Origin: Rhodobacterales bacterium 52_120_T64
Lineage (GTDB): Bacteria > Pseudomonadota > Alphaproteobacteria > Rhodobacterales > Rhodobacteraceae
Direction: 5' to 3'
DNA: 64,000 nt
Assembly: GCA_002162875.1 (NCBI GenBank)
Contig: MABA01000004.1
Coordinates: 186,001-250,000, forward strand
The notes under the pieces are model-generated. The model was given only the letters and a program-made list of their open reading frames with translations, did not search any database and had not been told where the DNA came from. The translations under genes were made by a program, and so were the position numbers. Positions 46,790 through 56,438 of this stretch are shown piece after piece (position 1 is the stretch's first letter; the number at the start of each line of letters is the position of its first letter).

Positions 46790-48256
46790 ATGACCACTCC
46801 TATTAACATTAATTTCGTCGAATCCGATATCGACACTATTGCTGGACTTACCGGCAAGCTCGCCGTTTTGGTTAGCCCGGATGGCAAAATCGATACCTTG
46901 GCACGGCGAGTTAACCGCCTATCCAAAGGTGCGATTGCGCGTTTTGCTGAAAGTGATGCTTTTGCGAAACTGGAACATGGGGCAGGTGTTGCGCTGGCTT
47001 ATCCAGCGGGAATGACCTGCGACGGGGTTATAGTCGTAAAGATAGCCAAACGCCCTTCGGTTGTTGAAGCCCGCAAAGCTGGTGCGACGATGGCTGTCTA
47101 TAAAGGTACAGACACTTTGACCGTTCTGGCCGCTAGTAACCCGAAAGCTGCCGACATTTCTTACGGTTTGGCACTGCGCGCATATGCATTCATCGCGCAT
47201 AAAACCACCGAGACAGACGATATTCAGGGCGCCACAATGATGGTTACCAACCCTGAAAGTGTTGCGGCCGAAGCTGGCCCAATGGCGGCACTTGCTGAAG
47301 GCGTATTTTTTACACGTGATTTAGTTAACGAGCCGTCAAACATTCTAACCACGAACGATTTTGCTGCGCGACTGGCTGCGATGCAGGAGTTAGGCCTTGA
47401 AGTTGAAATTCTTGAGGAAGACGAACTAGCCAAGTTGGGCATGCGTACGTTGCTGGCGGTCGGGCAGGGTTCTACGAGCCCCTCGAAAGTTGTCGTGATG
47501 CGTTGGAACGGCGGCGGTGACGAGGCCCCGTTCGCGCTTGTCGGCAAGGGTGTTGTCTTCGATACAGGTGGTATTTCAATCAAACCGTCAGCGGGCATGG
47601 AAGACATGACCATGGATATGGGCGGCGCAGGTGTTGTTTCCGGTGTTATGCGCGCGTTGGCATTGCGCGGCGCGAAAGCGAACGTAGTTGGCGTTGTCGG
47701 GTTAGTTGAAAACATGCCGGATGGCGATGCAATGCGTCCGGGCGATGTGGTTCGCTCTATGAAGGGTGACACAATCGAGATTAACAATACTGACGCCGAG
47801 GGACGTTTGGTTCTGGCTGATATCCTTTGGTACACACAGGAACGCTTTAAACCTACGGGAATGATCGACCTCGCGACTCTTACGGGCGCGATCATTATTG
47901 GCCTTGGGCACGATAAAGCTGGCGTATTCTCGAATAATGACACGATCTGCAAGGATTTCTTGAAGGCAGCTGAAACGGAAAACGAAGGCGCGTGGCGCAT
48001 GCCGCTTGCGCCTTCTTACGACAAACTCCTGAAATCGCGCACGGCGGATATGAAAAACTCCTGTGGTCGTCCTGCCGGTGCGTCCACTGCCGCGCAATTC
48101 CTGCAACGGTTTGTTAAGGAAGACACACCGTGGATCCACCTTGATATTGCGGGTGTTGCTTTGTTGCCGGGTGATAGCGAACTGGCACCGAAGGGTGCAA
48201 CAGGTTGGGGCGTTCGCGCGCTCGATCGTTTTATCCGCGACAAGTACGAGGGCTGA
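46790..48256 (+). CDS. pepA: leucyl aminopeptidase (M17)
   Basis: 488 residues. The C-terminal catalytic domain has GKGVVFDTGGISIKPSAGM, and the M17 signature NNTDAEGRLVLADIL with metal-binding Asp and Glu. It removes N-terminal residues from peptides; E. coli PepA also binds DNA at xer sites. Divergent from lptF, and followed after two bases by the holC reading. Confidence 0.95.
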   Translation: MTTPININFVESDIDTIAGLTGKLAVLVSPDGKIDTLARRVNRLSKGAIARFAESDAFAKLEHGAGVALAYPAGMTCDGVIVVKIAKRPSVVEARKAGATMAVYKGTDTLTVLAASNPKAADISYGLALRAYAFIAHKTTETDDIQGATMMVTNPESVAAEAGPMAALAEGVFFTRDLVNEPSNILTTNDFAARLAAMQELGLEVEILEEDELAKLGMRTLLAVGQGSTSPSKVVVMRWNGGGDEAPFALVGKGVVFDTGGISIKPSAGMEDMTMDMGGAGVVSGVMRALALRGAKANVVGVVGLVENMPDGDAMRPGDVVRSMKGDTIEINNTDAEGRLVLADILWYTQERFKPTGMIDLATLTGAIIIGLGHDKAGVFSNNDTICKDFLKAAETENEGAWRMPLAPSYDKLLKSRTADMKNSCGRPAGASTAAQFLQRFVKEDTPWIHLDIAGVALLPGDSELAPKGATGWGVRALDRFIRDKYEG

Positions 48257-48258
48257 AC

Positions 48259-48720
48259 TTGGTTGATGTCCTCTTTTATCACCTGACGCAAACGCCGTTG
48301 GAGCGCACTTTGCCAGAGCTTCTGGAAAAGTCGTTGCAACGCGGTTGGCGTGTGTTGGTAAAGGGGGGCAATGCCAACCGTCTGGCGTTTCTCGATGAGA
48401 AGTTATGGACATACCGCGACGATTCTTTCCTACCGCACGGAGTGGCGGGGGAGGGAGCGGATAACCAGCCCGTTTACCTGACCGTCGGGGAGGAAGAGCC
48501 AAATCAAGCGAACATATTGTTTTTGGTAGATGGCGCGGCTTATCCGTTCGAAAAGATGAACCGATTCGATCGTGTCTGCGTTCTGTTTGATGGCAACGAT
48601 GTGGATGCGTTGAATGCTGCACGTGCAGACTGGACAGCGACCGCAGCGGCGAAACTGCCTGCTAAATACTGGGCGCAAGAAGACGGCCGTTGGACACAAA
48701 AGGCAGAAAATACCCCCTGA
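48259..48720 (+). CDS. holC: DNA polymerase III subunit chi (HolC)
   Basis: 153 residues from a TTG at 48259, with GAGGG just upstream; this start gives the family N-terminus VDVLFYHLTQTPLERTLPEL. Further match: RGWRVLVKGGNANRL, the W/SFLPHG region and VCVLFDGNDVDAL. Chi links SSB to the clamp loader. Its 3' end meets the convergent retropepsin gene at adjacent bases. pepA-holC pairing is common in Proteobacteria. Confidence 0.88.
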   Translation: MVDVLFYHLTQTPLERTLPELLEKSLQRGWRVLVKGGNANRLAFLDEKLWTYRDDSFLPHGVAGEGADNQPVYLTVGEEEPNQANILFLVDGAAYPFEKMNRFDRVCVLFDGNDVDALNAARADWTATAAAKLPAKYWAQEDGRWTQKAENTP

Positions 48721-49299
48721 TTACCGTTGCAACACCAACGTGTCATCGATGATCTCGAACCGCTCGAATAATCGAAGATAACTCATTCCAAGCAGCGACA
48801 CATTCATCTGACCTTCGGACACTAAAACTCTTACATTTTTATCGATTACGCCGGAGAATTCCAATGACTGAAGCGAGGTCACTGCTGTGCGAACTGTGCC
48901 ATTCGCAGTTTCTGCGGTGCCACGATAAATCAGGCTTTCAGGCGAAATCCCAACCTTTCGAGCATCTTGTGCGCTTAAGAAAATTTCACTGGCACCGGTA
49001 TCAATTACAAATTCGACCCGGACGTCGTTGACCAGCAATCCAGCATAAAAATGTCCATCTCTGGCACGTGAAATGCTAACGGCTTCATCTGAGATTATTG
49101 TGCCACGGAACGGAAACAGTTGATCTTGGAGTTGCCCTTTGAAGCCATAAATAATGACTGCGGCAAGAAAGATCAGCACCCATATCAAGGCCTGCTGAAC
49201 CATTGTGCCCATGCGCCCGCGATACGCCCTAAGAAGATAGGCCCCGATGACCACCCCGAATATGGCCATGTAAACGAAATATGCGATATCGCCCGGCAA
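48721..49299 (-). CDS. membrane-bound retropepsin-like aspartic protease (TIGR02281-type)
   Basis: 192 residues from a TTG that follows the marC stop directly; an ATG ten codons later is an alternative. Two N-terminal membrane segments (YMAIFGVVIGAYLL, ALIWVLIFLAAVIIYG) precede a periplasmic domain with the catalytic motif VEFVIDTGASEIFLS and the later LLGMSYLRLFERFEI. The single DTGA motif means it must dimerise. Caulobacter PerP belongs to this group. Substrate unknown. Confidence 0.85.
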   Translation of the reverse strand: MPGDIAYFVYMAIFGVVIGAYLLRAYRGRMGTMVQQALIWVLIFLAAVIIYGFKGQLQDQLFPFRGTIISDEAVSISRARDGHFYAGLLVNDVRVEFVIDTGASEIFLSAQDARKVGISPESLIYRGTAETANGTVRTAVTSLQSLEFSGVIDKNVRVLVSEGQMNVSLLGMSYLRLFERFEIIDDTLVLQR

Positions 49300-49923
49300 T
49301 CAGAGGCCAAACATACCGTATTCGCGCAACCCATCCAGAACAAACTGAACCGATAATGCAGCGAGGAACATGCCCATCAGGCGGGTTACAAGGTTAATAC
49401 CTGTATTACCAAGAGCGCGTTCCATCATGCCACTTGTCATAAACAATAGAAACGCGATTGAAAGCACGGCCAACATCACGCCATAAACTGTTAGTTGGCT
49501 GGTTAAATCACCGGAATTCTGTCCGACGAGCAAAATCATCGTCGTCATCGCACCTGGTCCTGCAAGCAGCGGCATGGCGAGTGGGAAAATGGCGGGATCT
49601 GGCCCTTCATCGTCCTCAGCAGTTTTTTCACGTCGTGGAGTCCGGCGCTCAAACAGCATATCTATTGCGGTTAGGAATAACAGGATGCCGCCGGATACGC
49701 GAAAGGCAGGCATGCCTATGCCAATTTTCGCCAGAACAAACTCTCCGCCAATCCCGAAAACCGCTAGTATTGATGCCGCGGTAACAAGTGCTCTGACCGC
49801 GACCCCGCGCCGCTGACGCGTGGTCATGCCGCTTGTTAAGGACACAAACAGGGGGGTCAGGCCGATGGGGTCTATGATGACAAACAGGGTTACGAACGCT
49901 GTGGTCGCAAGCTCCAATTCCAT
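49300..49923 (-). CDS. MarC-family membrane protein
   Basis: 207 residues from the ATG at 49923, overlapping the upstream stop (ATGA). Six hydrophobic segments; typical MarC features are FVTLFVIIDPIGLTPLFVSLT near the N-terminus, GGILLFLTAIDML and the PLAMPLLAGPGAMTTMILL segment. The family was once tied to antibiotic resistance, a link later withdrawn; its true role is unknown. Confidence 0.88.
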   Translation of the reverse strand: MELELATTAFVTLFVIIDPIGLTPLFVSLTSGMTTRQRRGVAVRALVTAASILAVFGIGGEFVLAKIGIGMPAFRVSGGILLFLTAIDMLFERRTPRREKTAEDDEGPDPAIFPLAMPLLAGPGAMTTMILLVGQNSGDLTSQLTVYGVMLAVLSIAFLLFMTSGMMERALGNTGINLVTRLMGMFLAALSVQFVLDGLREYGMFGL

Positions 49924-51767
49924 CACCCACGTGCCTCTAGTTTCTCTAGTGCTTCCATCCAAAGAGATTCGGCACGTTCTAACCCATCCGTTACTTCGAC
50001 GTGCTTTTTCTGCCACATACTGATGGCGGCTGCTTCACCGTCATAAAACCCGGGTTCAGCCATCTTCACGTCCAACTTGTCGCGCATGTCCTGCAACTTT
50101 GTCACACGCTCCTCGCATGTGGCAACCTCTTCGCGCAGTTTTTCTTTAGAAACCTTCTTGGGCTTTTTACCCTTTTGTTTCTTTTTCTCTGACTTCGGCA
50201 AGCCCCCGCGCTCGGACAAAAGCATCTTGCGATACGCATCCATATCTTCGGTATACGGCGTCACATTCCCGTCTTTCACCAACCACAAACGGTCCGCCAC
50301 CAGTTCCACCAAGGATTGGTCGTGGCTGACCAAAATCACGGCGCCCGTGTATTCGGTCAAGGCGGCGACCAACGCCTCGCGGCTTTGAATATCAAGGTGG
50401 TTTGTCGGTTCGTCGAGGATAATCATATGCGGTGCATCGATTGTGGCAATCAGCAACGACAACCTCGCTTTTTGACCACCAGATAGGCGCCCGACTTTGG
50501 TATCCACGATATCCGCGTTCATCCCACCAGCCGCCAGACGTGATCGAATTCGCCCGGCCAATTCCTTGGGACGCAGGCGGTGGATGTGCTGAATCGGGGT
50601 TTCGTCTAGATCAAGTTCATCGACCTGATGCTGCGCAAAAAAGCCGACCCGCAGTTTCGAAGAGGCATATTTATTGCCCGACATAACCGTTAGTCGGTCC
50701 GCCAATAACTTCGCAAACGTCGATTTTCCCTGCCCGTTAGCACCCAGCAACGCAATACGGTCGTCTTGGTCTATCCGCAGGTCCAAGTTGCGCAGAATGG
50801 TCTTGTCATTATAGCCAACACTAGCGTTTTCAAGGCGAATAACCGGCGGGCTAAGCTCTTCCGGCTCTGGAAAGTTGAACGGAGTGACCTGATCCCCAAC
50901 AATCGGCGCAAGCGTCCCCATCCGTGCCAACGCCTTGATCCGGCTTTGCGCCTGTTTCGCTTTGCTAGCCTGCGCGCGGAACCGATTGATATAGGACTCC
51001 ATATGCTCGCGTTGCGCATCCTGCTTTTTCTTCTGCGCGACCAACTGTTCCAGCTTCGCGCGACGGGTATTTTCGAACGTGTCGTAATTACCCGTGTAAA
51101 GCGTCAGCCGCTGTTGATCCAAATGCAATATTTGCGTGACGGAGCGATTCAACAGCGCTTTGTCGTGGCTAATGATCAACACCGTATGGGGGTATCTGGT
51201 CAGATACTGCTCCAACCAAATGGCGCCCTCTAGGTCAAGATAGTTGGTCGGCTCGTCGAGCAATAGGAAATCAGGTTGCGAGAACAATACGGCCGCCAAC
51301 GCCACACGCATCCGCCACCCGCCGGAAAAGTCCGAGCAAGGTTGTTGCTGTGCGTCATTATCAAACCCCAAACCATGCAGAATGCTGGCCGCGCGGGCCT
51401 CGGCTGAATGGGCTTCGATATCTGATAGACGCATGTATATATCTGAAATACGGGTAGGGTCCGTGGCCGTTTCAGCTTCTTCCAACAGCTCGGAGCGCTC
51501 TACATCCGCCGCAAGAACGACTGAAATGAGGCTCTCCGGTCCCGAGGGAACTTCCTGCGCGATGCCGCCAATGCGAGCCCCGCGCGGGATTTCAATTTCC
51601 CCCTCGTCGAGCGTCCATTCGCCTCGGATCAGCTTGAACAGTGTGGTTTTACCCGCACCGTTGCGCCCAACAATACCGACCTTATGGCCAGAGGGAATCG
51701 TGACGGTCGAACTGTCAATCAGTTTGCGACCCTCAAGTGTGAATGATATGTTTTTTATAGCTAGCAT
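49923..51767 (-). CDS. ABC-F family ATPase
   Basis: 614 residues from the ATG at 51767 ([16 protein letters not shown]). Two ABC domains: Walker [13 protein letters not shown] and [12 protein letters not shown], signatures [13 protein letters not shown] and [11 protein letters not shown], Walker [12 protein letters not shown] and [10 protein letters not shown]. The linker is a long charged helix ([19 protein letters not shown]), and a basic C-terminal coiled coil follows ([11 protein letters not shown]). No membrane domains, so it acts on ribosomes, like Uup or YheS. Divergent from ndk. Confidence 0.93.
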   Translation of the reverse strand: MLAIKNISFTLEGRKLIDSSTVTIPSGHKVGIVGRNGAGKTTLFKLIRGEWTLDEGEIEIPRGARIGGIAQEVPSGPESLISVVLAADVERSELLEEAETATDPTRISDIYMRLSDIEAHSAEARAASILHGLGFDNDAQQQPCSDFSGGWRMRVALAAVLFSQPDFLLLDEPTNYLDLEGAIWLEQYLTRYPHTVLIISHDKALLNRSVTQILHLDQQRLTLYTGNYDTFENTRRAKLEQLVAQKKKQDAQREHMESYINRFRAQASKAKQAQSRIKALARMGTLAPIVGDQVTPFNFPEPEELSPPVIRLENASVGYNDKTILRNLDLRIDQDDRIALLGANGQGKSTFAKLLADRLTVMSGNKYASSKLRVGFFAQHQVDELDLDETPIQHIHRLRPKELAGRIRSRLAAGGMNADIVDTKVGRLSGGQKARLSLLIATIDAPHMIILDEPTNHLDIQSREALVAALTEYTGAVILVSHDQSLVELVADRLWLVKDGNVTPYTEDMDAYRKMLLSERGGLPKSEKKKQKGKKPKKVSKEKLREEVATCEERVTKLQDMRDKLDVKMAEPGFYDGEAAAISMWQKKHVEVTDGLERAESLWMEALEKLEARG

Positions 51768-51906
51768 GGGCGGGTATTTCGCTGTTCTAGGCGGCCAAGT
51801 CAATGGGTCTACGGAATTAGCTCTTCACAGATGCCAACCCCCATGTTACTTGCGCGCCAGAGACAAACGGGGGCCAACAGGCCCAACATTCCAAAGGACC
51901 TTTATC

Positions 51907-52329
51907 ATGGCTATCCAACGCACATTCTCGATCATCAAACCAGACGCAACTAAACGCAATCTTACGGGCGCTATTGCGGCTAAATTTGAAGCTGCTGGCC
52001 TTCGCATCGTTGCGTCCAAGCGCATCCAGATGACACTTGCACAGGCTGAAACATTCTACGGCGTACACTCCGAACGTCCATTCTTTGGCGAACTTTGCGA
52101 ATTCATGATCTCCGAGCCAATCGTGGTTCAGGTTCTTGAAGGCGAAGACGCAATCGCGAAAAACCGCGAAGTTATGGGCGCAACAAACCCAGCCGACGCA
52201 GACGCTGGCACAATTCGTAAAGAATTCGCGCTTTCGATTGGCGAAAACTCGGTACACGGTTCCGATGCACCAGAAACGGCCGCTGAAGAAATCGCATTCT
52301 TCTTCTCGGGTCTTGAACTAGTCGGTTAA
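51907..52329 (+). CDS. ndk: nucleoside diphosphate kinase
   Basis: 140 residues with an AGGA ribosome site before the ATG at 51907. The N-terminus [17 protein letters not shown] and the active-site histidine in [15 protein letters not shown] are complete. It balances nucleoside triphosphate pools. Its stop overlaps the convergent TfoX-C gene by four bases and a strong terminator lies just beyond. Confidence 0.97.
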   Translation: MAIQRTFSIIKPDATKRNLTGAIAAKFEAAGLRIVASKRIQMTLAQAETFYGVHSERPFFGELCEFMISEPIVVQVLEGEDAIAKNREVMGATNPADADAGTIRKEFALSIGENSVHGSDAPETAAEEIAFFFSGLELVG

Positions 52330-52664
52330 TCCGCCGACCTGACACCAAGCTTATCAAGGGCTGCTTCAATATTGGAGCGGCCCTTTTTCTTTGCGCCAAG
52401 CGTATCACCAACGAGTTTGTCGAATCTCTTACGCAAGTTTTCTTTTTCGACCCCTTGGCAGTCGTTCCAAGGCCTACCTTGCAACCCCATAACTAGCGCG
52501 TAATACCCGATGAAATGCGGACGAGTTCCATTTTTGAGAACCAGCCCGTACCCTTCATCTGCCCCTAATGCACGAAGTTGCTCGGCTGTTGTTATGCCAG
52601 CAGCGGTGAATATTATTTCGGTAGACGGGCCTAGATTGCGTATCGATGAAACAGGATCAGACAT
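52326..52664 (-). CDS. TfoX/Sxy C-terminal domain protein
   Basis: 112 residues from the ATG at 52664 ([19 protein letters not shown]). The helical TfoX-C pattern is seen in [23 protein letters not shown], and in [15 protein letters not shown]. The N-terminal TfoX domain is absent; stand-alone C-terminal domains are common. The start overlaps the end of the saccharopine dehydrogenase gene by eight bases. A competence role is not supported by the context. Confidence 0.8.
   Translation of the reverse strand: MSDPVSSIRNLGPSTEIIFTAAGITTAEQLRALGADEGYGLVLKNGTRPHFIGYYALVMGLQGRPWNDCQGVEKENLRKRFDKLVGDTLGAKKKGRSNIEAALDKLGVRSAD
52356..52392 (+). terminator. rho-independent terminator of ndk
   Basis: The stem pairs 52356-52367 with 52374-52385 (AAGGGC against GCCCTT at the base, with two G-T pairs inside) around the loop AATATT, followed by TTTCTTT. 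It begins 26 bp after the ndk stop. The whole structure lies inside the coding region of the opposite-strand TfoX-C gene. Confidence 0.8.
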
Positions 52665-53718
52665 AGCATGATTTAGCAACCGTGGCATCAAAAACGGCCT
52701 TGGCCGCCAACCACTCTGCACCATCCGGATAAGTTAATAGTGCCTTAACCATCTGCGAGGAAAAATCCTCGCTCGCTTCGCGTGGCAACAGGGAAGGGAG
52801 GTTGTCAATCGCGGTGAGTTCAAGCTCCTCGCGAATACCGTTTTGGCCAAGGGATATAAATGGCGCGTCCCATTCTGTAGGCGCGCCGTAAATCGGTAAT
52901 GGGTTAAAGTCACTGAATGGGTCACAGGACACATCCGAGATCATCTGAATAAAGTTTAGTGGATTGGTAATTTCGTCAGACGACAATAGCTGCAACCCTG
53001 GTCCCGTCATTAACACGCAGTTAACCAACAAGTCGTGCGCCAATAGCGCTGCACGATCCAGACTGCGTGTTTCCTCCATGTCCCATTCGGTCACATCAAA
53101 TCCAGCCAACTTCAATGCCTCGGTAGCACCCGTACCGGAACGCCCCTTCGCCCCAATCACCACGGCACGGCGAGGTTTGATGCAATTGGCCGACAATTCC
53201 TGCAGAATTTCAACGACCTCTTCACGCGATTCAAAACTTCCGACACCGCGCTCCGGCCCGCCAACCCCGTTCCAACGCGCCAACAATCGCCAAGCCGCCA
53301 ACGCGGCCCCCATCCAACCTGCCCAATACCCGAAAGCCGCCACCCGTTCTTCTCTTTTGGTCAAATACTCAATATCGTAAAGCTGTCCACCGCCACGACG
53401 GAAGCGGGCAATCTCCTGCTTCCAACCGGTTTGATCCTTATAGATATGTGCAAAGTGTACGAAGGGAGCGGTAAGCTCAGCGGGTTCGTCAGGCAATTCT
53501 TTAAGCCCCAGAATCGTCGCATCCGTAGCCTTTAACCAAGTACCCGTATTAACCAAATCACATCCAACGGACTCATATTCGGCATCTGCGAAAACCCGTT
53601 TATTACTGCGCTCCACGGAGATATCGAACCCCGCTTCAAGTAAGGTTTTCGCATCATTCGGAATAACAGGTGTACGCCGCTCGGTTGCGCGGGCTTCGTC
53701 TCGAAGGATAAATTTCAT
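52657..53718 (-). CDS. saccharopine dehydrogenase (NAD+, L-lysine-forming type)
   Basis: 353 residues. AlaDH/LYS1-type fold: N-terminal LRDEARATERRTPVIP with FVHFAHIYKDQTGWK, and the NAD-binding domain at AVVIGAKGRSGTGATEALKLAG, followed by LVNCVLMTGPGLQ and DVSCDPFSDFNP. The enzyme interconverts saccharopine and lysine plus 2-oxoglutarate. No partner gene of the lysine route adjoins it. It follows purN after nine bases on the same strand order but in a separate unit. Confidence 0.88.
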   Translation of the reverse strand: MKFILRDEARATERRTPVIPNDAKTLLEAGFDISVERSNKRVFADAEYESVGCDLVNTGTWLKATDATILGLKELPDEPAELTAPFVHFAHIYKDQTGWKQEIARFRRGGGQLYDIEYLTKREERVAAFGYWAGWMGAALAAWRLLARWNGVGGPERGVGSFESREEVVEILQELSANCIKPRRAVVIGAKGRSGTGATEALKLAGFDVTEWDMEETRSLDRAALLAHDLLVNCVLMTGPGLQLLSSDEITNPLNFIQMISDVSCDPFSDFNPLPIYGAPTEWDAPFISLGQNGIREELELTAIDNLPSLLPREASEDFSSQMVKALLTYPDGAEWLAAKAVFDATVAKSCYV

Positions 53719-53727
53719 GACGCTTCC

Positions 53728-54324
53728 TTAGGAAAACAGCACGACTTTCGTGTCGTCGTTATCAGCAAACTTACGCAACACTGCAGGGTAGAGTCTATGC
53801 TCCATCGGTAATAATCGCGCGGCAAGATCGTCAGGCGTATCATCGGCAAGCACAGGGATTACGGCTTGGCCCAATATCGGCCCGGCATCCAACTCTGCCG
53901 TGACCTGATGCACCGTGCACCCGTGCACCGCCATCCCAGCGTCAAGTGCGCGCTGATGCGTGTGCAATCCTGTAAACAACGGCAAGACTGAGGGATGAAT
54001 ATTCAACATCTTCCCTTCCCACTTGGCTGTAAATTCGGGCGTTAAAATACGCATGAAACCAGCCAAACAAATAATGTCGGGGTTTGCCGTCAGCAGCGCT
54101 GAATGCAATTCAGACTCAAACGCCTCGCGATCTCCTTTGAAAGGACGGTGGTCAACGACCGCCGTCGCAATACCCATGTCAGCGGCCTTGGCCAGCCCAC
54201 CAGCATCTGGATTGTTTGAGAGCACCAGAACAGGTTCCGCCGGATGCGTCGCACCCATATCCTTGGCCAGCGCAACCATGTTCGAACCACCACCCGAAAT
54301 CAGAATGGCGACCCGTTTTTTCAC
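53728..54324 (-). CDS. purN: phosphoribosylglycinamide formyltransferase PurN
   Basis: 198 residues. Motifs: [13 protein letters not shown] (phosphate loop), [20 protein letters not shown] with the catalytic His/Asn region, [19 protein letters not shown] with the essential Asp. It adds formyl to GAR in purine synthesis. Overlaps the purM stop by four bases. Confidence 0.96.
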   Translation of the reverse strand: MKKRVAILISGGGSNMVALAKDMGATHPAEPVLVLSNNPDAGGLAKAADMGIATAVVDHRPFKGDREAFESELHSALLTANPDIICLAGFMRILTPEFTAKWEGKMLNIHPSVLPLFTGLHTHQRALDAGMAVHGCTVHQVTAELDAGPILGQAVIPVLADDTPDDLAARLLPMEHRLYPAVLRKFADNDDTKVVLFS

Positions 54325-55367
54325 GCCAGCGTTCCCGCATATGAGATGCTATCGCCTTTAACGACCGTGCCCATAGTAAACACCGTTTCGCCGTTTTCTT
54401 CGAAAATCGTTTGCAAAGCTTCGGCGCGCTCAGGCGCAACAACGGCAATCATACCGATACCGCAATTGAAGGTTTTCAACAGTTCGGACTGTGCCATCCT
54501 GGACTGATCTACCAGCCATTTGATAACCGGCGGCAGGTTCCACGCGGTCAGGTCTATTTGAGCACCAAGCCCTTCGGGCAACGCGCGCGGCAGGTTTTCG
54601 GTTAATCCGCCACCTGTGATATGCGCCAGCGCATGCAATCCACCTGCGCGGTAGGCCGCAAGCCCCGAGCGAACGTACAGTTTCGTAGGAGCCAACAGAG
54701 CCTCCCCCAACGAACCTTCACCAAACGGTGAGGGCGCATCCCAGCCAAGACCGGAATTTTCGACGATCTTGCGAACCAGCGAATACCCGTTTGAGTGCAC
54801 GCCGCTAGAGGCCAGCCCAAGCAGTACGTCACCTTCGGCTACGCCAGACGGCAACATCGCTCCACGCTCCATCGCACCAACGGAGAAACCAGCGAGGTCA
54901 AAATCGCCTTTGGCATACATCCCCGGCATCTCGGCAGTTTCACCACCAACCAGTGCGGAATTCGATAGGCGGCAGCCTTCGGCAATGCCCTCGATAACAG
55001 TCGCTGCCTCGTTAACATCCAGTTTACCAGTTGCGAAGTAATCGAGGAAGAAAAGCGGTTCTGCACCCTGACAAACCAAGTCATTGACGCACATCGCGAC
55101 CAGATCAATACCAACCGTGGAAAGAATACCTGTATCAATAGCGATCCGAAGTTTAGTGCCGACACCATCCGTTGCTGCAACCAAAATCGGGTCTTTGTAC
55201 CCAGCGGCCTTTAGGTCAAACATCGCACCAAACCCACCCAAGCCGTCCATGACGCCTGAACGTTTGGTACTGGCAGCAGCGGGTTTAATCCGCTCTACCA
55301 GCGCATTACCTGCGTCAATATCAACGCCAGCGTCGGCATAGGTTAGGCCATTGGGACGGTCGGACAT
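54321..55367 (-). CDS. purM: phosphoribosylformylglycinamidine cyclo-ligase PurM
   Basis: 348 residues from the ATG at 55367, supported by AGGAG seven bases upstream. Motifs: [50 protein letters not shown] and [11 protein letters not shown]. It closes the imidazole ring of AIR. purM-purN is a usual pair. Confidence 0.97.
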   Translation of the reverse strand: MSDRPNGLTYADAGVDIDAGNALVERIKPAAASTKRSGVMDGLGGFGAMFDLKAAGYKDPILVAATDGVGTKLRIAIDTGILSTVGIDLVAMCVNDLVCQGAEPLFFLDYFATGKLDVNEAATVIEGIAEGCRLSNSALVGGETAEMPGMYAKGDFDLAGFSVGAMERGAMLPSGVAEGDVLLGLASSGVHSNGYSLVRKIVENSGLGWDAPSPFGEGSLGEALLAPTKLYVRSGLAAYRAGGLHALAHITGGGLTENLPRALPEGLGAQIDLTAWNLPPVIKWLVDQSRMAQSELLKTFNCGIGMIAVVAPERAEALQTIFEENGETVFTMGTVVKGDSISYAGTLA

Positions 55368-55433
55368 TTCAGGCTCCTGCAATGTTGAGATTTGCGCCTG
55401 CTTTACCTTAGGCGAAAACAAAAGGGAAGCCAC

Positions 55434-55462
55434 TTGACCCTCCTAAATCATTCGCGTATCGA
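55434..55462 (+). promoter_or_regulatory. predicted promoter of the tRNA gene
   Basis: TTGACC (55434-55439) and TATCGA (55457-55462) are separated by 17 bp, 11 bp before the tRNA. A G+C-rich stretch (GTGCCGC) follows the -10, as is common in growth-rate controlled stable RNA promoters. Confidence 0.45.
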
Positions 55463-55473
55463 GTGCCGCAGGC

Positions 55474-55550
55474 GGGCCTGTAGCTCAGTTGGTTAGAGCA
55501 GAGCGCTCATAACGCTTTTGTCGTAGGTTCAAGTCCTACCGGGCCTACCA
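55474..55550 (+). tRNA. tRNA with anticodon CAT, probably tRNA-Ile2 (lysidine type)
   Basis: 77 nt with an encoded CCA end. Acceptor GGGCCTG pairs with CGGGCCT (G-U at the first pair and one more); D arm GCTC-AGTTGGTTA-GAGC; anticodon arm GAGCG-CTCATAA-CGCTT with CAT at 55508-55510; T arm GTAGG-TTCAAGT-CCTAC. The CAT anticodon leaves three options: initiator, elongator Met, or Ile2. The initiator is excluded by its normal 1-72 mismatch and GGG stem. C4-G69 and C5-G68 pairs and U12-A23 are those preferred by TilS, the lysidine synthetase, so Ile2 is most likely; elongator Met remains possible. Confidence 0.85.
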
Positions 55551-55598
55551 AAATTAGTTGAAATCACCACGTAAGAAACCCTTTTTGGTTGTGTTGCG

Positions 55599-55629
55599 AA
55601 ATATTGGACAATAAGGTTGCTCAATATTT
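55599..55629. repeat. inverted repeat downstream of the tRNA
   Basis: AAATATTG (55599-55606) and CAATATTT (55622-55629) are perfect inverted copies 15 bp apart, just ahead of the following gene's start at 55656. May be an operator for that gene or chance in A+T-rich DNA. Confidence 0.35.
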
Positions 55630-55655
55630 CTTGAACATAGCGAGACAAGTTTTCG

Positions 55656-56438
55656 ATGAGCTACGATTACCTGAATACAAATATTTATAAGTCTGCGGCC
55701 CACGCATATAGAAACAGTTTACCAACCGCCTTGACTTTCGCCTTTATTCTACTTGTTTTGGAGGTTGTAACCCCAATTTTCGGGTTGAAGTCATCTATGA
55801 CTTTCGTTGGAGAAATGTTTTTGGAAATTGGAATGGCATTTGCTGTCCATACTTTTATTTTAACTGGCGTATCAAATTCATGGAAAGACCTAATACTGGT
55901 TAAGAACGAAGCCTATAGCTACAAGCCCTTTATGTGGAAAAGTTTTGCTTTCTTGGTCATGTTTTTTTTGGTGATGGCAATAATTGGGGTACTAACCTTT
56001 ATGCTAGGGACATTTTTGGTTGTCGACAAAAAAGAGCTGTATTTGGGATTAGCAGCCATTCTATTTGTAATTATTGGATTACCTCTGATTGGCATATTGT
56101 TTACGATATATGGAACGGTACTTCCAGCAACAGTTGCTGAAGTAGATTCATCATTTCCAGCTGCGTTTCGCCGAAGTAAAGGGCTATTCTGGTTCACATT
56201 TGGACGTTTAGCATACGGGCCAACTTTGTTCACTGTCGGATCACTCATTATAATAGTTGTTCTCGGACGAAGTAACATTCCAGTTAATGTTTACGGAGAA
56301 AGTGGGGAATTGGGCATAGTTGGTACAGTTATCGCTTTTATTATATATGCGTTCCGTATGTTTGGTTTGGCGCTAATGGCAACGGTTCTATGCAAAACAT
56401 ATTTTAAAAGCGTGGCTCTTTCCGAGCAACCTACTTAA
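55656..56438 (+). CDS. A+T-rich polytopic membrane protein, unknown function
   Basis: 260 residues with about six hydrophobic segments (for example LTFAFILLVLEVVTPIFG, FLVMFFLVMAIIGVLTFML, LAAILFVIIGLPLIGILFTI). PATVAEVDSSFPAAFRRSK is a polar loop. No family recognised; the loop resembles glycerophosphodiester phosphodiesterase-type membrane domains only loosely. G+C is low (about 37% at 55921-55980). It sits directly after a tRNA gene and ends four bases into the modC stop on the opposite strand. This location suggests acquired DNA, but no integrase or att repeat is seen. Confidence 0.65.
   Translation: MSYDYLNTNIYKSAAHAYRNSLPTALTFAFILLVLEVVTPIFGLKSSMTFVGEMFLEIGMAFAVHTFILTGVSNSWKDLILVKNEAYSYKPFMWKSFAFLVMFFLVMAIIGVLTFMLGTFLVVDKKELYLGLAAILFVIIGLPLIGILFTIYGTVLPATVAEVDSSFPAAFRRSKGLFWFTFGRLAYGPTLFTVGSLIIIVVLGRSNIPVNVYGESGELGIVGTVIAFIIYAFRMFGLALMATVLCKTYFKSVALSEQPT

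Noticed and set aside
55551-56438. Integrated element behind the tRNA gene
   Set aside because: No integrase and no second copy of the tRNA 3' end before modC; only composition supports it.
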